From assembly GCF_002198095.1 (NCBI RefSeq), contig NZ_NHMK01000016.1:1-15000 (forward strand): 15,000 bases of DNA. The letters run 5' to 3'. This DNA comes from Deinococcus indicus (GTDB taxonomy: Bacteria > Deinococcota > Deinococci > Deinococcales > Deinococcaceae). Numbering within the stretch: position 1 is the first letter of the stretch; each line of letters starts with the position of its first letter. This document shows positions 1 to 9,039 of this stretch, piece after piece. Made by a program: the position numbers and the translations under genes. A model generated the notes under the pieces. The model was given only the letters and a program-made list of their open reading frames with translations, did not search any database and was not told the DNA's origin.

Positions 1-67
1 GTGTGGCGGGTCACAAACGTGCATAACTCGTCGCACTCCAGCACCAGCGCCGCTGGTGCTGGAGTGC

Positions 68-80
<13 letters not shown>
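1..80 (-). CDS. IS1-family transposase, InsB catalytic frame (N-terminal part only, reached by -1 frameshift)
   Basis: Reading in the -1 frame from the slippery site at 80-74, the minus strand stays open to the window edge and encodes ...AALVLECDELCTFVTRH. The E-x-DE-x-x-x-(F/Y)V pattern is how the DDE domain of IS1 InsB opens (E. coli: EMDEQWGYV), with the first catalytic Asp in the DE pair. No start codon with a ribosome-binding site is evident for this frame, as expected for a product made only as an InsA-InsB fusion. Only about 26 residues are in the window. Confidence 0.7.
33..80 (-). promoter_or_regulatory. Programmed -1 ribosomal frameshift signal of the IS1-family transposase
   Basis: On the minus strand the insA frame reads F-P-K-V-stop through C CCA AAA (80-74), a canonical X XXY YYZ heptamer. 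Six nucleotides later (at 67) begins a perfect inverted repeat: GCACTCCAGCACCAGCG (minus strand 67-51) pairs with 49-33 around a single central base. The 5-9 nt spacing rule for -1 frameshift stimulators is met, and the stop codon lies inside the spacer. E. coli IS1 uses a different heptamer (A AAA AAC). That the stem stimulates shifting is inferred from geometry. Confidence 0.75.
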
Positions 81-376
<296 letters not shown>

Positions 377-400
377 ACTTCATTGAACACCCGTCATGCC

Positions 401-507
401 TGAGAATCCACGACCCCGCCCCGGTGCCCGTGCCCCGCGGACGCCCCCGCACCAGCTTCATCCGCCCAGCCGCACCCCTCTCCCCCACTGAAGGAGCCAC
501 CCCGTGA
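401..507 (+). pseudogene. 3' end of a gene interrupted by the IS1-family element
   Basis: From about 401 a plus-strand frame is open to the TGA at 505-507 and encodes RIHDPAPVPV...LSPTEGATP, a Pro/Arg-rich tail of roughly 34 residues. Its stop overlaps the GTG start of the next gene in a GTGA arrangement, the usual layout of cotranscribed genes. This argues that it is a genuine C-terminus whose upstream part was cut off by the insertion. The protein is not recognisable from this fragment. Confidence 0.45.
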
Positions 508-773
508 CTGACCTGACCCTCACCCGCGTCCCCGCGTCCCTGCCCGGGCAGCCCGAACGGGTCGGGCTGGCCGTGCTCGGCGGCGTGATCGTCGCGCACG
601 TCGCCACCCCACACAGCGCGGACCTGTTCGAGGCCGGCTGGCAGGCCCGCCTCGAGGAGCAGCGGCGCAACCAGCCCGGCACCCTCCGCCAGTGGCGGCG
701 CGGCTGGGACCACGCCAACACGTACCTCGCCCATCTCGTCACCGCGCAGGCCCCGTGGCCGGTGAGCGCATGA
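504..773 (+). CDS. Small protein of unknown function (89 aa)
   Basis: The product is not recognised. The start is GTG at 504, supported by AAGGAG at 491-496 (7 nt spacing) and by the GTGA overlap with the interrupted upstream frame, so it was probably translationally coupled. The N-terminal half is hydrophobic and Gly/Val-rich (VGLAVLGGVIVAHVATP, about residues 20-36). The rest is charged and Trp-rich (QARLEEQRRN...RQWRRGWDHANTYLAHLV), suggesting a small soluble alpha/beta fold. It has no signal peptide and no Cys. It ends one base before the Tn3-type inverted repeat. It belongs to the flanking DNA, not to the copper island. Confidence 0.6.
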   Translation: MTDLTLTRVPASLPGQPERVGLAVLGGVIVAHVATPHSADLFEAGWQARLEEQRRNQPGTLRQWRRGWDHANTYLAHLVTAQAPWPVSA

Positions 774-774
774 C

Positions 775-812
775 GGGGTCCAGACACGATCCGGCAATTT
801 TTGTACGCTAAG
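775..812 (+). repeat. Tn3-family 38-bp terminal inverted repeat (left end)
   Basis: The 38 bases begin GGGGTCCAGACACGATCC and end TTTTTGTACGCTAAG. Tn3-family ends are about 38 bp, open with GGGG on the outside and close with ACGCTAAG or a close variant on the inside (as in Tn4430, Tn1546 and Tn21). Here the outer GGGG faces left, so the element extends rightward over the copper genes. No second copy was found in the window, so the partner end must lie beyond 15000 or be lost. A 5-bp target duplication would be ATGAC (770-774), untestable here. Confidence 0.75.
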
Positions 813-1029
813 CGAGGCTACGCCAGGGCGGCTGAAGATGGGAGCAGAAAAGGCGGCGTGAGAGCCGACGGCAGCTTCTTCAGGCCGCCCCCTAGCTCCT
901 TCAACAGGGGCAATCAGCACCGCCGGATTTGCCTCAGGTCAGGCGGGTGAGCACCCAGCCCAGCGCAGTGCAGATGTTGGCACAGGGAAAGACGTTCCCA
1001 GACGAGAAATTTCACACCATCGTCGTGGC
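813..1029. other. Gene-free stretch inside the Tn3-type end
   Basis: No convincing coding frame is seen on either strand. An imperfect inverted repeat is present: GGGCGGCTGAAG (826-837) against CTTCAGGCCGCCC (878-890), with one extra base in the second arm. It could be a relic of subterminal transposon sequence. No tnpA remnant could be recognised. Confidence 0.4.
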
Positions 1030-1061
1030 TTTACGCAAGCTGAACAGAGCGCCGCTAGCCT
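1030..1061 (+). promoter_or_regulatory. Promoter of the DUF305-RR-HK operon with tandem activator-type repeats
   Basis: TTTACGC (1030-1036), AAGC, TGAACAG (1041-1047) form two half-sites 11 bp apart. Eight bases later lies TAGCCT (1056-1061), a TAnnnT -10 element. The ATG follows 7 nt after it with no Shine-Dalgarno sequence, which suggests a leaderless transcript. There is no good -35; the repeats occupy that position, as in promoters activated by PhoB/OmpR-type regulators. Near-identical arrays precede the genes starting at 4114 and 5251. Confidence 0.55.
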
Positions 1062-1068
1062 GCTTACC

Positions 1069-1662
1069 ATGACCACGAAGCGTTTGTTCCTCAGTACCCT
1101 CGTGACCCTGACATTGGCGGCTGCGCCCGCTCTGGCCCAGATGAATCATGGAGCGCATGGCACGCCCGCCACCACCAGCACCTCCATGCCGCATGCCATG
1201 GGCGACATGGGTGGCCTCGCGCGCCTGAGCGGCAAGGCCTTCGACCGCGCCTACCTCAGCATGATGATCGCCCACCACCAGGGCGCGGTCGAGATGGCCC
1301 GCGCCGTACAGGGACGCGTCAAGGACGCGCAGGTGAAGACCTGGGTGGCGAACGTCATCCGTGACCAGACGGGTGAGATCAGGGAAATGACCGCCTGGCT
1401 CAAACCCCTGGGAGGGATCGACGCGAAGATGCAGGCCATGATGGCGGGGGGCATGAAGGGGATGGTCACGCCGCTGAAGACCACGAAGGACCCGGACCGG
1501 GCCTTCGTGCAGGGGATGCTGCCCCACCACGCTTCCGCGCTCGATATGGCGAACCTCGCCCTGCAAAAGAGCAGCGACGCCCGCGTACTCAAGCTCTCGC
1601 GCGACATCATCAAAGCGCAGGCCGACGAGATGTACGCCTTCAAGCTGTGGCTCGCCCGCTGA
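1069..1662 (+). CDS. Exported DUF305 domain protein, probable periplasmic copper binder
   Basis: The 197-residue product starts with a Sec signal peptide (MTTKRLFLSTLVTLTLAAAP-ALA-Q, cleavage near residue 23). A His/Met-rich linker follows (MNHGAH...MPHAMGDMGG). Two DUF305 helical units come next: the first has MMIAHHQGAVEMA (65-77) and QTGEIREMTAWL (100-111), the second MLPHHASALDMA (150-161) and QADEMYAFKLWL (184-195). Paired His and nearby Met residues (HH 69-70, HH 153-154) are the expected ligands. DUF305 proteins are linked to copper tolerance (for example cyanobacterial CopM), and Met/His content with these neighbours supports that role. It is the first gene of an apparent operon with a two-component system. 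No RBS is visible; the start is set by the signal peptide and the leaderless promoter. Confidence 0.88.
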   Translation: MTTKRLFLSTLVTLTLAAAPALAQMNHGAHGTPATTSTSMPHAMGDMGGLARLSGKAFDRAYLSMMIAHHQGAVEMARAVQGRVKDAQVKTWVANVIRDQTGEIREMTAWLKPLGGIDAKMQAMMAGGMKGMVTPLKTTKDPDRAFVQGMLPHHASALDMANLALQKSSDARVLKLSRDIIKAQADEMYAFKLWLAR

Positions 1663-1678
1663 GGCTGGCGACCACGGC

Positions 1679-1701
1679 GGCCCCATCCCCAGGATGGGGC
1701 C
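1679..1701 (+). terminator. Intercistronic hairpin between the DUF305 gene and the response regulator
   Basis: GGCCCCATCC (1679-1688), loop CCA, GGATGGGGCC (1692-1701): a perfect 10-bp stem followed by TTT. The weak T run suggests a partial terminator or mRNA-stabilising stem. It would allow abundant DUF305 message with less readthrough into the regulator genes. It ends 8 nt before the GGAAGG ribosome-binding site of the next gene. Confidence 0.55.
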
Positions 1702-1720
1702 TTTACCCTGGAAGGCAGCT

Positions 1721-2385
<665 letters not shown>

Positions 2386-2389
<4 letters not shown>

Positions 2390-3510
2390 GGCTCTTTCCA
2401 CGTCTGTTCCTGGGGCACCTCCTGGTGACGCTGGTGGCGCTGGGTGCCCTGTTGCTGATCGCGGAAGTGACTGCGCCGAGCTTCTACCGCCACCACGTCG
2501 AGCAGATGGTGGCGCTGCTGGGGCCGGAAGGCCGCGAGCTGCGGCCAGACCTGGAGCGTGGCATGCGCCAGACCCTCAACCTCGCGCTGCTGGCCGCCCT
2601 GCCTTTCGCGGTCGGCTTCGCGGCCTTCGCGGCCTGGCTGACCTCGCGGCGCATCGTGCGCTCGGTGCGGCTGCTTGGCGAAGGCAGCCGTGACTTGGCG
2701 GGGGGGCACTACCGCCGCCGTCTGCCGGAGACGGGACGTGACGAACTCACGGATCTCGCGCACAACTTCAACGTGATGGCGGGGTCGCTGGAGCGGGTCG
2801 AGCAGGACCGGGTGGCCCTGATCGGCAACGTCGGGCACGAGCTGCGGACGCCGCTGGCCGCCCTGCGCGGGTACACCGAGGCCATGACCGACGGGGTGAT
2901 GGTCCCCGATCAGGCCGCGCCCGCCATCGGACGGGAGGTGCGGGCGATGGAGCGCCTGGCGAGCGACCTCAGCCTGGTGTCCCGGGTGGAAGCGGGCCGG
3001 GTGGAGCTGCACCCCACGACCTTTGGGGCAGCCAGCCTGCTCCATGCGGCGGCTGAGCGCTTCGGGGAGGCCTACGCCGAGCGTGGCGTCACGCTAACCG
3101 TGCAGGAGGAGCCAGACGCTGCACAGGTGAGAGCTGACTTCGAGCGGTCCCTGCAAGTGCTCTCCAACCTGCTCTCCAATGCGTTACGCCACACGCCCCA
3201 GGGAGGTCAGGTCACCCTGGCGGCGGAAACCGCCGGGAGCGGCGTCCGCTTCAGCGTGCAGGACACCGGACACGGCATCCCCCCGGAGCACCTGGCGCGC
3301 ATCTTCGAGCGGTTTTACCGGGTGGACCCTGCTCGGACACGGGGGGAGGGCAGTGGGGTGGGGCTGACCATCGCCCGTGGCCTGGTCGAGCAGATGGGAG
3401 GACAGATGGCAGTCGTCTCGGGCGAAGGCGGCAGCACTTTCACCTTTAGCCTGCCGGTCGCGCTCCGTTCAGAGGGCCTGGTGCCCATCGGTGGTGGAGT
3501 GACGACGTAG
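2386..3510 (+). CDS. Sensor histidine kinase, partner of the upstream regulator
   Basis: This 374-residue membrane kinase phosphorylates its partner regulator in response to an external signal. TM1 is about residues 6-28, a short periplasmic loop spans about 30-62, and TM2 is about 63-85. A HAMP linker (about 86-138) precedes the H-box with phosphorylated H151 (GHELRTPLAALRGY). The ATP-binding domain has N265 (NLLSNALRHTP), G1 (DTGHGIPPE), F (FERFYR) and G2 (GEGSGVGLTIA). The GTG start at 2386 overlaps the regulator stop by 4 bp, implying coupling. An earlier in-frame ATG (2215) would lie inside the regulator gene and was not used. The roughly 30-residue loop contains two adjacent His (H36, H37) and M41, M60 that could bind a metal. 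The ligand is inferred from context only. Confidence 0.92.
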
Positions 3511-3597
3511 AACTTGCATCCTGGCCCCTCCCGTGGTGCGCTTGGCAACAAGGGTGAAAATGCGGGAGAGAGTTCAATGCAGCCTGTTTTGTCCATG

Positions 3598-3642
3598 AAA
3601 ACGAGTTGGCGCCTCACCGGAATGCGGTGGGCGTCCAACTCG
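3598..3642 (-). terminator. Rho-independent terminator of the copper storage gene
   Basis: Arms 3602-3619 and 3625-3642 pair over 17 positions with one bulged base on each side (CGAGTTGG...CACCG) around the loop GAATG. On the minus strand the stem is followed by TTTT, so it fits termination of the gene at 3692-4114. It also lies between convergent genes and may block readthrough from the kinase side. Confidence 0.7.
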
Positions 3643-3691
3643 GGCGCTGGCTTGCTGAGCGGGGCAGGCCGCGAAACTGGCAGCGATGGGG

Positions 3692-4114
3692 TTACGCGCT
3701 CAGGCTGCTGAGCAGGTCCTGGCAGGCCTGCTCACAGCGGCGGCAGCTCTCGGCACAGACGGCGCAGTGCGTCATGTTCATCTCGCGGGCGTGCCGCTCG
3801 CACTCGTTGCCGCAAGCCTGGCAGGCGGCCAGGCACGCCTGAAGCTGGGCACGCAAAACGTTCTGATCAGGCTGAGTCAGCCGCAACAGCACCCGGCCGG
3901 TCGCTCCGCAGATATCCGCGCAGTCGAGATTGAGCCGGATGCACGAGACGAAGTGCATCAGGTGCTCGCGTTCTTCCAGACAGGCGTCCGCGCAGGAGGT
4001 ACAGATGTTCGCGCACTCGAAGCAGGCGTCGATGCACTCGGCAAGCGCGCCCTGATCGAACAGGCCAGCGGGGTTGGGGTGGGTTTGCAACATCCTCTGT
4101 GTACTCGCTGGCAT
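3692..4114 (-). CDS. Cys-rich four-helix-bundle copper storage protein (Csp/DUF326 family)
   Basis: The 140-residue protein has 18 Cys spaced along four amphipathic helices (ECIDACFECANICTSCADAC; SCIRLNLDCADIC; ACLAACQACGNEC; HCAVCAESCRRCEQAC). This is the arrangement by which Csp proteins line the core of a four-helix bundle with thiolates and hold many Cu(I) ions. There is no signal peptide, so it should be the cytosolic Csp3-type store and not the exported Csp1 type. Start ATG 4114 is backed by AGGAGG with 6 nt spacing. Its promoter carries three 11-bp-phased repeats like those upstream of the DUF305 operon, so it may be induced by the two-component system. A strong terminator follows. Family assignment is firm; metal load is inferred. 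Confidence 0.92.
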   Translation of the reverse strand: MPASTQRMLQTHPNPAGLFDQGALAECIDACFECANICTSCADACLEEREHLMHFVSCIRLNLDCADICGATGRVLLRLTQPDQNVLRAQLQACLAACQACGNECERHAREMNMTHCAVCAESCRRCEQACQDLLSSLSA

Positions 4115-4189
4115 GTACGGCCTCCTGGGTGGGTGAGGGCAAACGTGGCGAACAGACGGGGCAGCAGGCTACGAAGTTGCTACCCGGTC

Positions 4190-4232
4190 AGCGTAATCAC
4201 GCCTTGTTCAGCTTCTGTAAAACTGGCGTAAC
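4190..4232 (-). promoter_or_regulatory. Promoter of the copper storage gene with three phased repeats
   Basis: On the minus strand GTTACGC (4232-4226), TTTACAG (4221-4215) and TGAACAA (4210-4204) start exactly 11 bp apart. Eight bases after the last lies TACGCT (4195-4190), a TAnnnT -10. The second and third units plus spacer (TTTACAGAAGCTGAACA) match the array before the DUF305 gene at all but two positions. The 5' leader to ATG 4114 is about 70 nt. The rest of the interval (4115-4361) shows no gene. Confidence 0.55.
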
Positions 4233-4361
4233 CCTCAAGGCTCGGTGAACCCCAATACCTTCCGGTTCAGCCGGTGTTCTCCCGCCGGGAAACCACTCAG
4301 GTAGCCCGCCCGTACGAAGCCCGGTCCCTCCAGCGTCGTGGTGCTCCTTCCTTCGGGGCAC

Positions 4362-5251
4362 CTACCCGCTGAGAGCGTCGCGCGCCAGATTCCGGTACTG
4401 GACGAGTTCCTTACTCCTCGGGTACGCCCTGAGCGCGAGTTGCGTGACCTTCAGGGTTTTCTGGTGGTCGCCAGCTTTCGTCCACGCTTCAAACGCCTCC
4501 TGACGGTACAGGTAGTAGATGGTAGGCACGCCGAGGGCGACCGCGCGATCAAACTGTTCGGTGGCTGCCGTGACGTTGCCCAGCCGCAGGTTGGCCTTTG
4601 CGAGGCCCCACCAGGCGTAAGGATCGTTCGGACGGGCCTTCACATCCTCCTCCCCGTGGAGCTTGGCGTGTCGCCAGTTCGCCGTCAGGTCGAAATCCTC
4701 CCCCAGCGCCTCCCGCACCTGTCCCTCCTTCCCGGGGGGGTACGCGATCAGGTACTCGCCGTTGTAGTACCGCCACAGGTCCTGCACCTCCGCGGTGGTG
4801 AGGCTCAACGAGGGGCCCCGAAGCGGGTCACTGACCAGGAGCGCCCCTGGCTGTACCCGTACACCGTGCGGAAGTGCGCGACGTTGCTGCCCGCGCGCAG
4901 GCGCTGTTGCAGGACCACGGGGAAGCCACGCGACACCAGCTCACGGAGGACTTCCGCATCACCGGCATACCGGATGACGCTGCGCAGCCCGAAACGGCCG
5001 AGGTAGTCGGCAAGTTCCAGGCTGGTCACCTGGGGGTCACTCCGGTAGTCCTTCATTGCTTCCGCCGCCTGCGTCTGCGACACCCGCGTCCCGTGGTACC
5101 CCAGGACAGTCAGGGCCGTCACTGGCGCGCAGTTGTCCGGGCCCTGGTATTCATGCCGAATGTTCTTCAGGGCCACGCTCGCGGGGACAGCGGACGCCCA
5201 CCCACCCAAGATCAGGAAAGCCAGCCCGCACACCAACGGTCGAATTGCCAT
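4362..5251 (-). pseudogene. Exported C39-type peptidase with TPR tail, split by a one-base frameshift
   Basis: The 5' part (5251 to TGA at 4805) encodes 148 residues: a signal peptide (MAIRPLVCGLAFLILGGWASA), then a papain-like C39 domain with Q36, catalytic C41 (QGPDNCAP) and H126 (NVAHFRTVYGY). Reading then drifts out of frame and stops. From about 4850 the -1-shifted frame resumes the expected text: ALLVSDPLRGPS with the catalytic Asp, then WRYYNGEYLIAYPP. Two or three TPR-like helical pairs follow (AWWGLAKANLRLGN; YRQEAFEAWTKAGD), ending at 4362. One missing base in the GGGG at 4847-4852 would restore one ORF of about 296 residues. Such proteins probably process an exported peptide; the substrate is unknown. 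The break could be a real mutation or a homopolymer sequencing error. Start ATG 5251 has no SD but sits 5 nt after a -10-like element. Confidence 0.75.
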
Positions 5252-5256
5252 GCGGC

Positions 5257-5288
5257 ATCTTTTCGGAACCCTGTAAAGTTCCTGTAAA
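5257..5288 (-). promoter_or_regulatory. Promoter of the C39 peptidase gene with tandem repeats
   Basis: On the minus strand TTTACAG (5288-5282), GAAC, TTTACAG (5277-5271) are perfect repeats 11 bp apart. They are followed after 8 nt by AAAGAT (5262-5257) as a -10 candidate and, 5 nt on, by ATG 5251. The geometry equals that at 1030-1061 and 4190-4232. The short distance to ATG implies a leaderless transcript. Confidence 0.5.
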
Positions 5289-5389
5289 GGGCCGCTCCTC
5301 CTGTCCAAGGGCTGGCCGAGGTCACGACCGCGTGACCGGACCGTGCCGCGGTCAGGGCGGCTGTGGGGGTTGAAGCGCCATGAAATGAA

Positions 5390-5413
5390 GGAGACCAGCC
5401 GCCGCTGGTCTCC
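5390..5413 (-). terminator. Terminator after the tandem SCGKPA genes
   Basis: GGAGACCAGC (5390-5399), loop CGCC, GCTGGTCTCC (5404-5413): a perfect 10-bp stem, followed on the minus strand by TTCATTTC. It lies 19 nt after the stop of the gene at 5433-5846 and so closes the copA operon. Confidence 0.65.
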
Positions 5414-5432
5414 TCGACTTCGGAGTGTCGAA

Positions 5433-5846
5433 TCAGGTTGCCGTGGGTGCAAGCGCATCCCGGAGACGCACGAGCAGTTCCTCGCCCCGCTCGTACCCGG
5501 GGCGCACGAAAACCATACCCATGTTGCTCCAGTCCTGCACCGCCGCAACTTCCTGCCCGCCCTCGTTGAGCTTGAGGTGCGGGTAGGCGCCGTACTCCAC
5601 GAAGCAGGCGAACTCCTGAGCGACCCCCTCCAATGCAAGGGTGTTCTCTTCGTTCCAATGCACCAGGTACGGCAGCAGGAAGGCGGGCTTGCCGCACGAG
5701 CCGCCCAGGCCCACCAGGGGCATCCCGGCGACGGTGGGCACCTCACCACGCAGGCGGGTGCGCTGGAGGAACGCTTGGCGGTCGCGGACGAGAGCGGGGC
5801 TGGTCTTCAGAGAGGCGACGTAGGGGCCGACGGAGAGCTTGGTCAT
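5433..5846 (-). CDS. Protein of unknown function, SCGKPA paralogue 2 (137 aa)
   Basis: Not a family I recognise. It is a paralogue of the preceding gene product: both have AFL(Q/E)R(T/A)RLR near residues 25-33, GS/SSCGKPAF at about 49-56, LP(Y) after it, ALE near the middle, (F/Y)VEYG, E(V/L)AAVQDW, then a G-V-(F/Y)-R stretch and a Leu-rich C-terminus. It has no signal peptide or membrane segment. The strictly aligned Cys in SCGKPA suggests a thiol or metal site, and there is a second Cys (FACFVEYG). The ATG overlaps the upstream stop (ATGA, 5846-5843), so the pair is translationally coupled, and a terminator follows. Position behind copA suggests a copper or thiol-stress role; this is only guilt by association. 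Confidence 0.8.
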   Translation of the reverse strand: MTKLSVGPYVASLKTSPALVRDRQAFLQRTRLRGEVPTVAGMPLVGLGGSCGKPAFLLPYLVHWNEENTLALEGVAQEFACFVEYGAYPHLKLNEGGQEVAAVQDWSNMGMVFVRPGYERGEELLVRLRDALAPTAT

Positions 5847-6283
5847 GGGGTGGTCCTTTCCTGCCCGCTGGGGGCGGTCTGGGGGGTCAAGGTGGCAAGC
5901 AGGTCACGCAACAGTTCCTGGGCGTGGCCATACTCGGCGCGCAGGTACACTACCCCGAAGGGGGTCCAGTCCTGCACGGCCGCGAGTTCCTTGTCGGTGG
6001 CGATCTGCCGCAGGTGGGCCAGGTGGCCGTACTCGACGTAGCTGCGGTGCTGCCGGGCGAGGGCTTCGAGGGCCAGCAAGTTCTGCTCGGTCCAGGTGAG
6101 GGGGTAGGGCAGCGCGAAAGCGGGCTTGCCGCAGGAACTGCCTACCCCGAGGAGCGGGAGGCCCTGTTCCCCGGGGTAGGCGGCGCGCAGGCGGGCACGT
6201 TCAAGGAAAGCTGCCCGATAGCGGTCGTGTCCCGCCTGCTTCCGGAGGGCGTGCATCAGTTCGGCTACGTCGAGCTTCGCCAT
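5843..6283 (-). CDS. Protein of unknown function, SCGKPA paralogue 1 (146 aa)
   Basis: This is the first of two tandem paralogues. The only Cys is in SSCGKPA (residues 49-55), aligned with the same motif at the same position in its neighbour. Other shared blocks are LLALEALARQ, YVEYGHLAHL, ELAAVQDW and FGVVYLRAEYGHAQELL. It looks like a soluble alpha/beta cytosolic protein. ATG 6283 has GAGAGGAG upstream at about 9-10 nt. It begins about 70 nt after copA on the same strand, with an imperfect hairpin between them, so it is probably expressed from the copA promoter. Its function cannot be stated from sequence. Confidence 0.82.
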   Translation of the reverse strand: MAKLDVAELMHALRKQAGHDRYRAAFLERARLRAAYPGEQGLPLLGVGSSCGKPAFALPYPLTWTEQNLLALEALARQHRSYVEYGHLAHLRQIATDKELAAVQDWTPFGVVYLRAEYGHAQELLRDLLATLTPQTAPSGQERTTP

Positions 6284-6318
6284 CGGAACAGCACTCCTCT
6301 CCAGGCATTGCCAGGCAA

Positions 6319-6346
6319 GGGGACCGCACCTGCCGGATGCGGCCCC
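6319..6346 (-). terminator. Imperfect hairpin between copA and the SCGKPA genes
   Basis: GGGGACCGCA (6319-6328) pairs with TGCGGCCCC (6338-6346) with one bulged A and a 9-nt loop. There is no T run, so it is more likely a partial terminator or processing stem that lowers expression of the downstream pair. Confidence 0.4.
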
Positions 6347-6353
6347 GGGGAGG

Positions 6354-8870
<2,517 letters not shown>

Positions 8871-8885
8871 TTTGCTTCCCCCTAT

Positions 8886-8899
8886 CCCCCCTAGGGGGG
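8886..8899. promoter_or_regulatory. Perfect 14-bp palindrome in the copA leader
   Basis: CCCCCCTAGGGGGG is a perfect palindrome 15 bp upstream of the copA ATG. CsoR-family operators are G/C-tract inverted repeats of this sort, so it is a candidate operator. It could also affect RNA structure at the copA start. A shorter CCCTAGGG copy lies at 8964-8971. Confidence 0.5.
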
Positions 8900-8913
8900 T
8901 CACTGATATTTAC

Positions 8914-8943
8914 AGGATAGACCCAGGGGAGGGGGATTAGCAA
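8914..8943 (-). promoter_or_regulatory. copA promoter with G-tract operator in the spacer
   Basis: On the minus strand TTGCTA (8943-8938), an 18-bp spacer and TATCCT (8919-8914) make a plausible sigma-70-type promoter. The spacer is almost entirely the top-strand tract CCAGGGGAGGGGGAT (8923-8937), which closely matches the tract in the copZ promoter. Repressor binding there would block RNA polymerase. The promoter call is by eye. Confidence 0.5.
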
Positions 8944-8963
8944 GAGGCTATAGATAGCTCTCT

Positions 8964-8971
8964 CCCTAGGG
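8964..8971. promoter_or_regulatory. CCCTAGGG palindrome midway between the copA and copZ promoters
   Basis: This 8-bp palindrome shares the CCCTAGGG core of the 14-bp palindrome at 8886-8899. It sits between the -35 regions of the divergent promoters and could be an auxiliary CsoR site. At this length it could also be chance in G/C-rich DNA. Confidence 0.3.
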
Positions 8972-8992
8972 CGGATTATTTTCACAACCATC

Positions 8993-9019
8993 TTGAAATC
9001 CAGGGGGGGAGGGTATAAC
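8993..9019 (+). promoter_or_regulatory. copZ operon promoter with G-tract operator
   Basis: TTGAAA (8993-8998) and TATAAC (9014-9019) are separated by 15 bp (16 if the -35 is read as CTTGAA). The spacer and the edge of the -10 contain CCAGGGGGGGAGGGTAT (9000-9016), matching the tract in the copA promoter in sequence and in position relative to the promoter. A GGAGG Shine-Dalgarno (within AGGAGGAG, about 9028-9035) precedes ATG 9040. Confidence 0.55.
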
Positions 9020-9039
9020 CTGACTTCAGGAGGAGAACC

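Noticed and set aside
33..67. Simple rho-independent terminator after insA
   Set aside because: The palindrome has no T run, starts exactly 6 nt after a slippery heptamer and is itself coding in the -1 transposase frame, so a frameshift stimulator fits better.
5212..5697. Minus-strand open frame overlapping the C39 gene start, the promoter repeats and the SCGKPA gene
   Set aside because: It reads through the terminator and promoter region and shares no similarity with anything recognisable; it is a shadow frame.
8871..8903. Upstream GTG start for copA at 8903
   Set aside because: It would place the 14-bp palindrome inside the coding region with no RBS; ATG 8870 begins a standard HMA domain.
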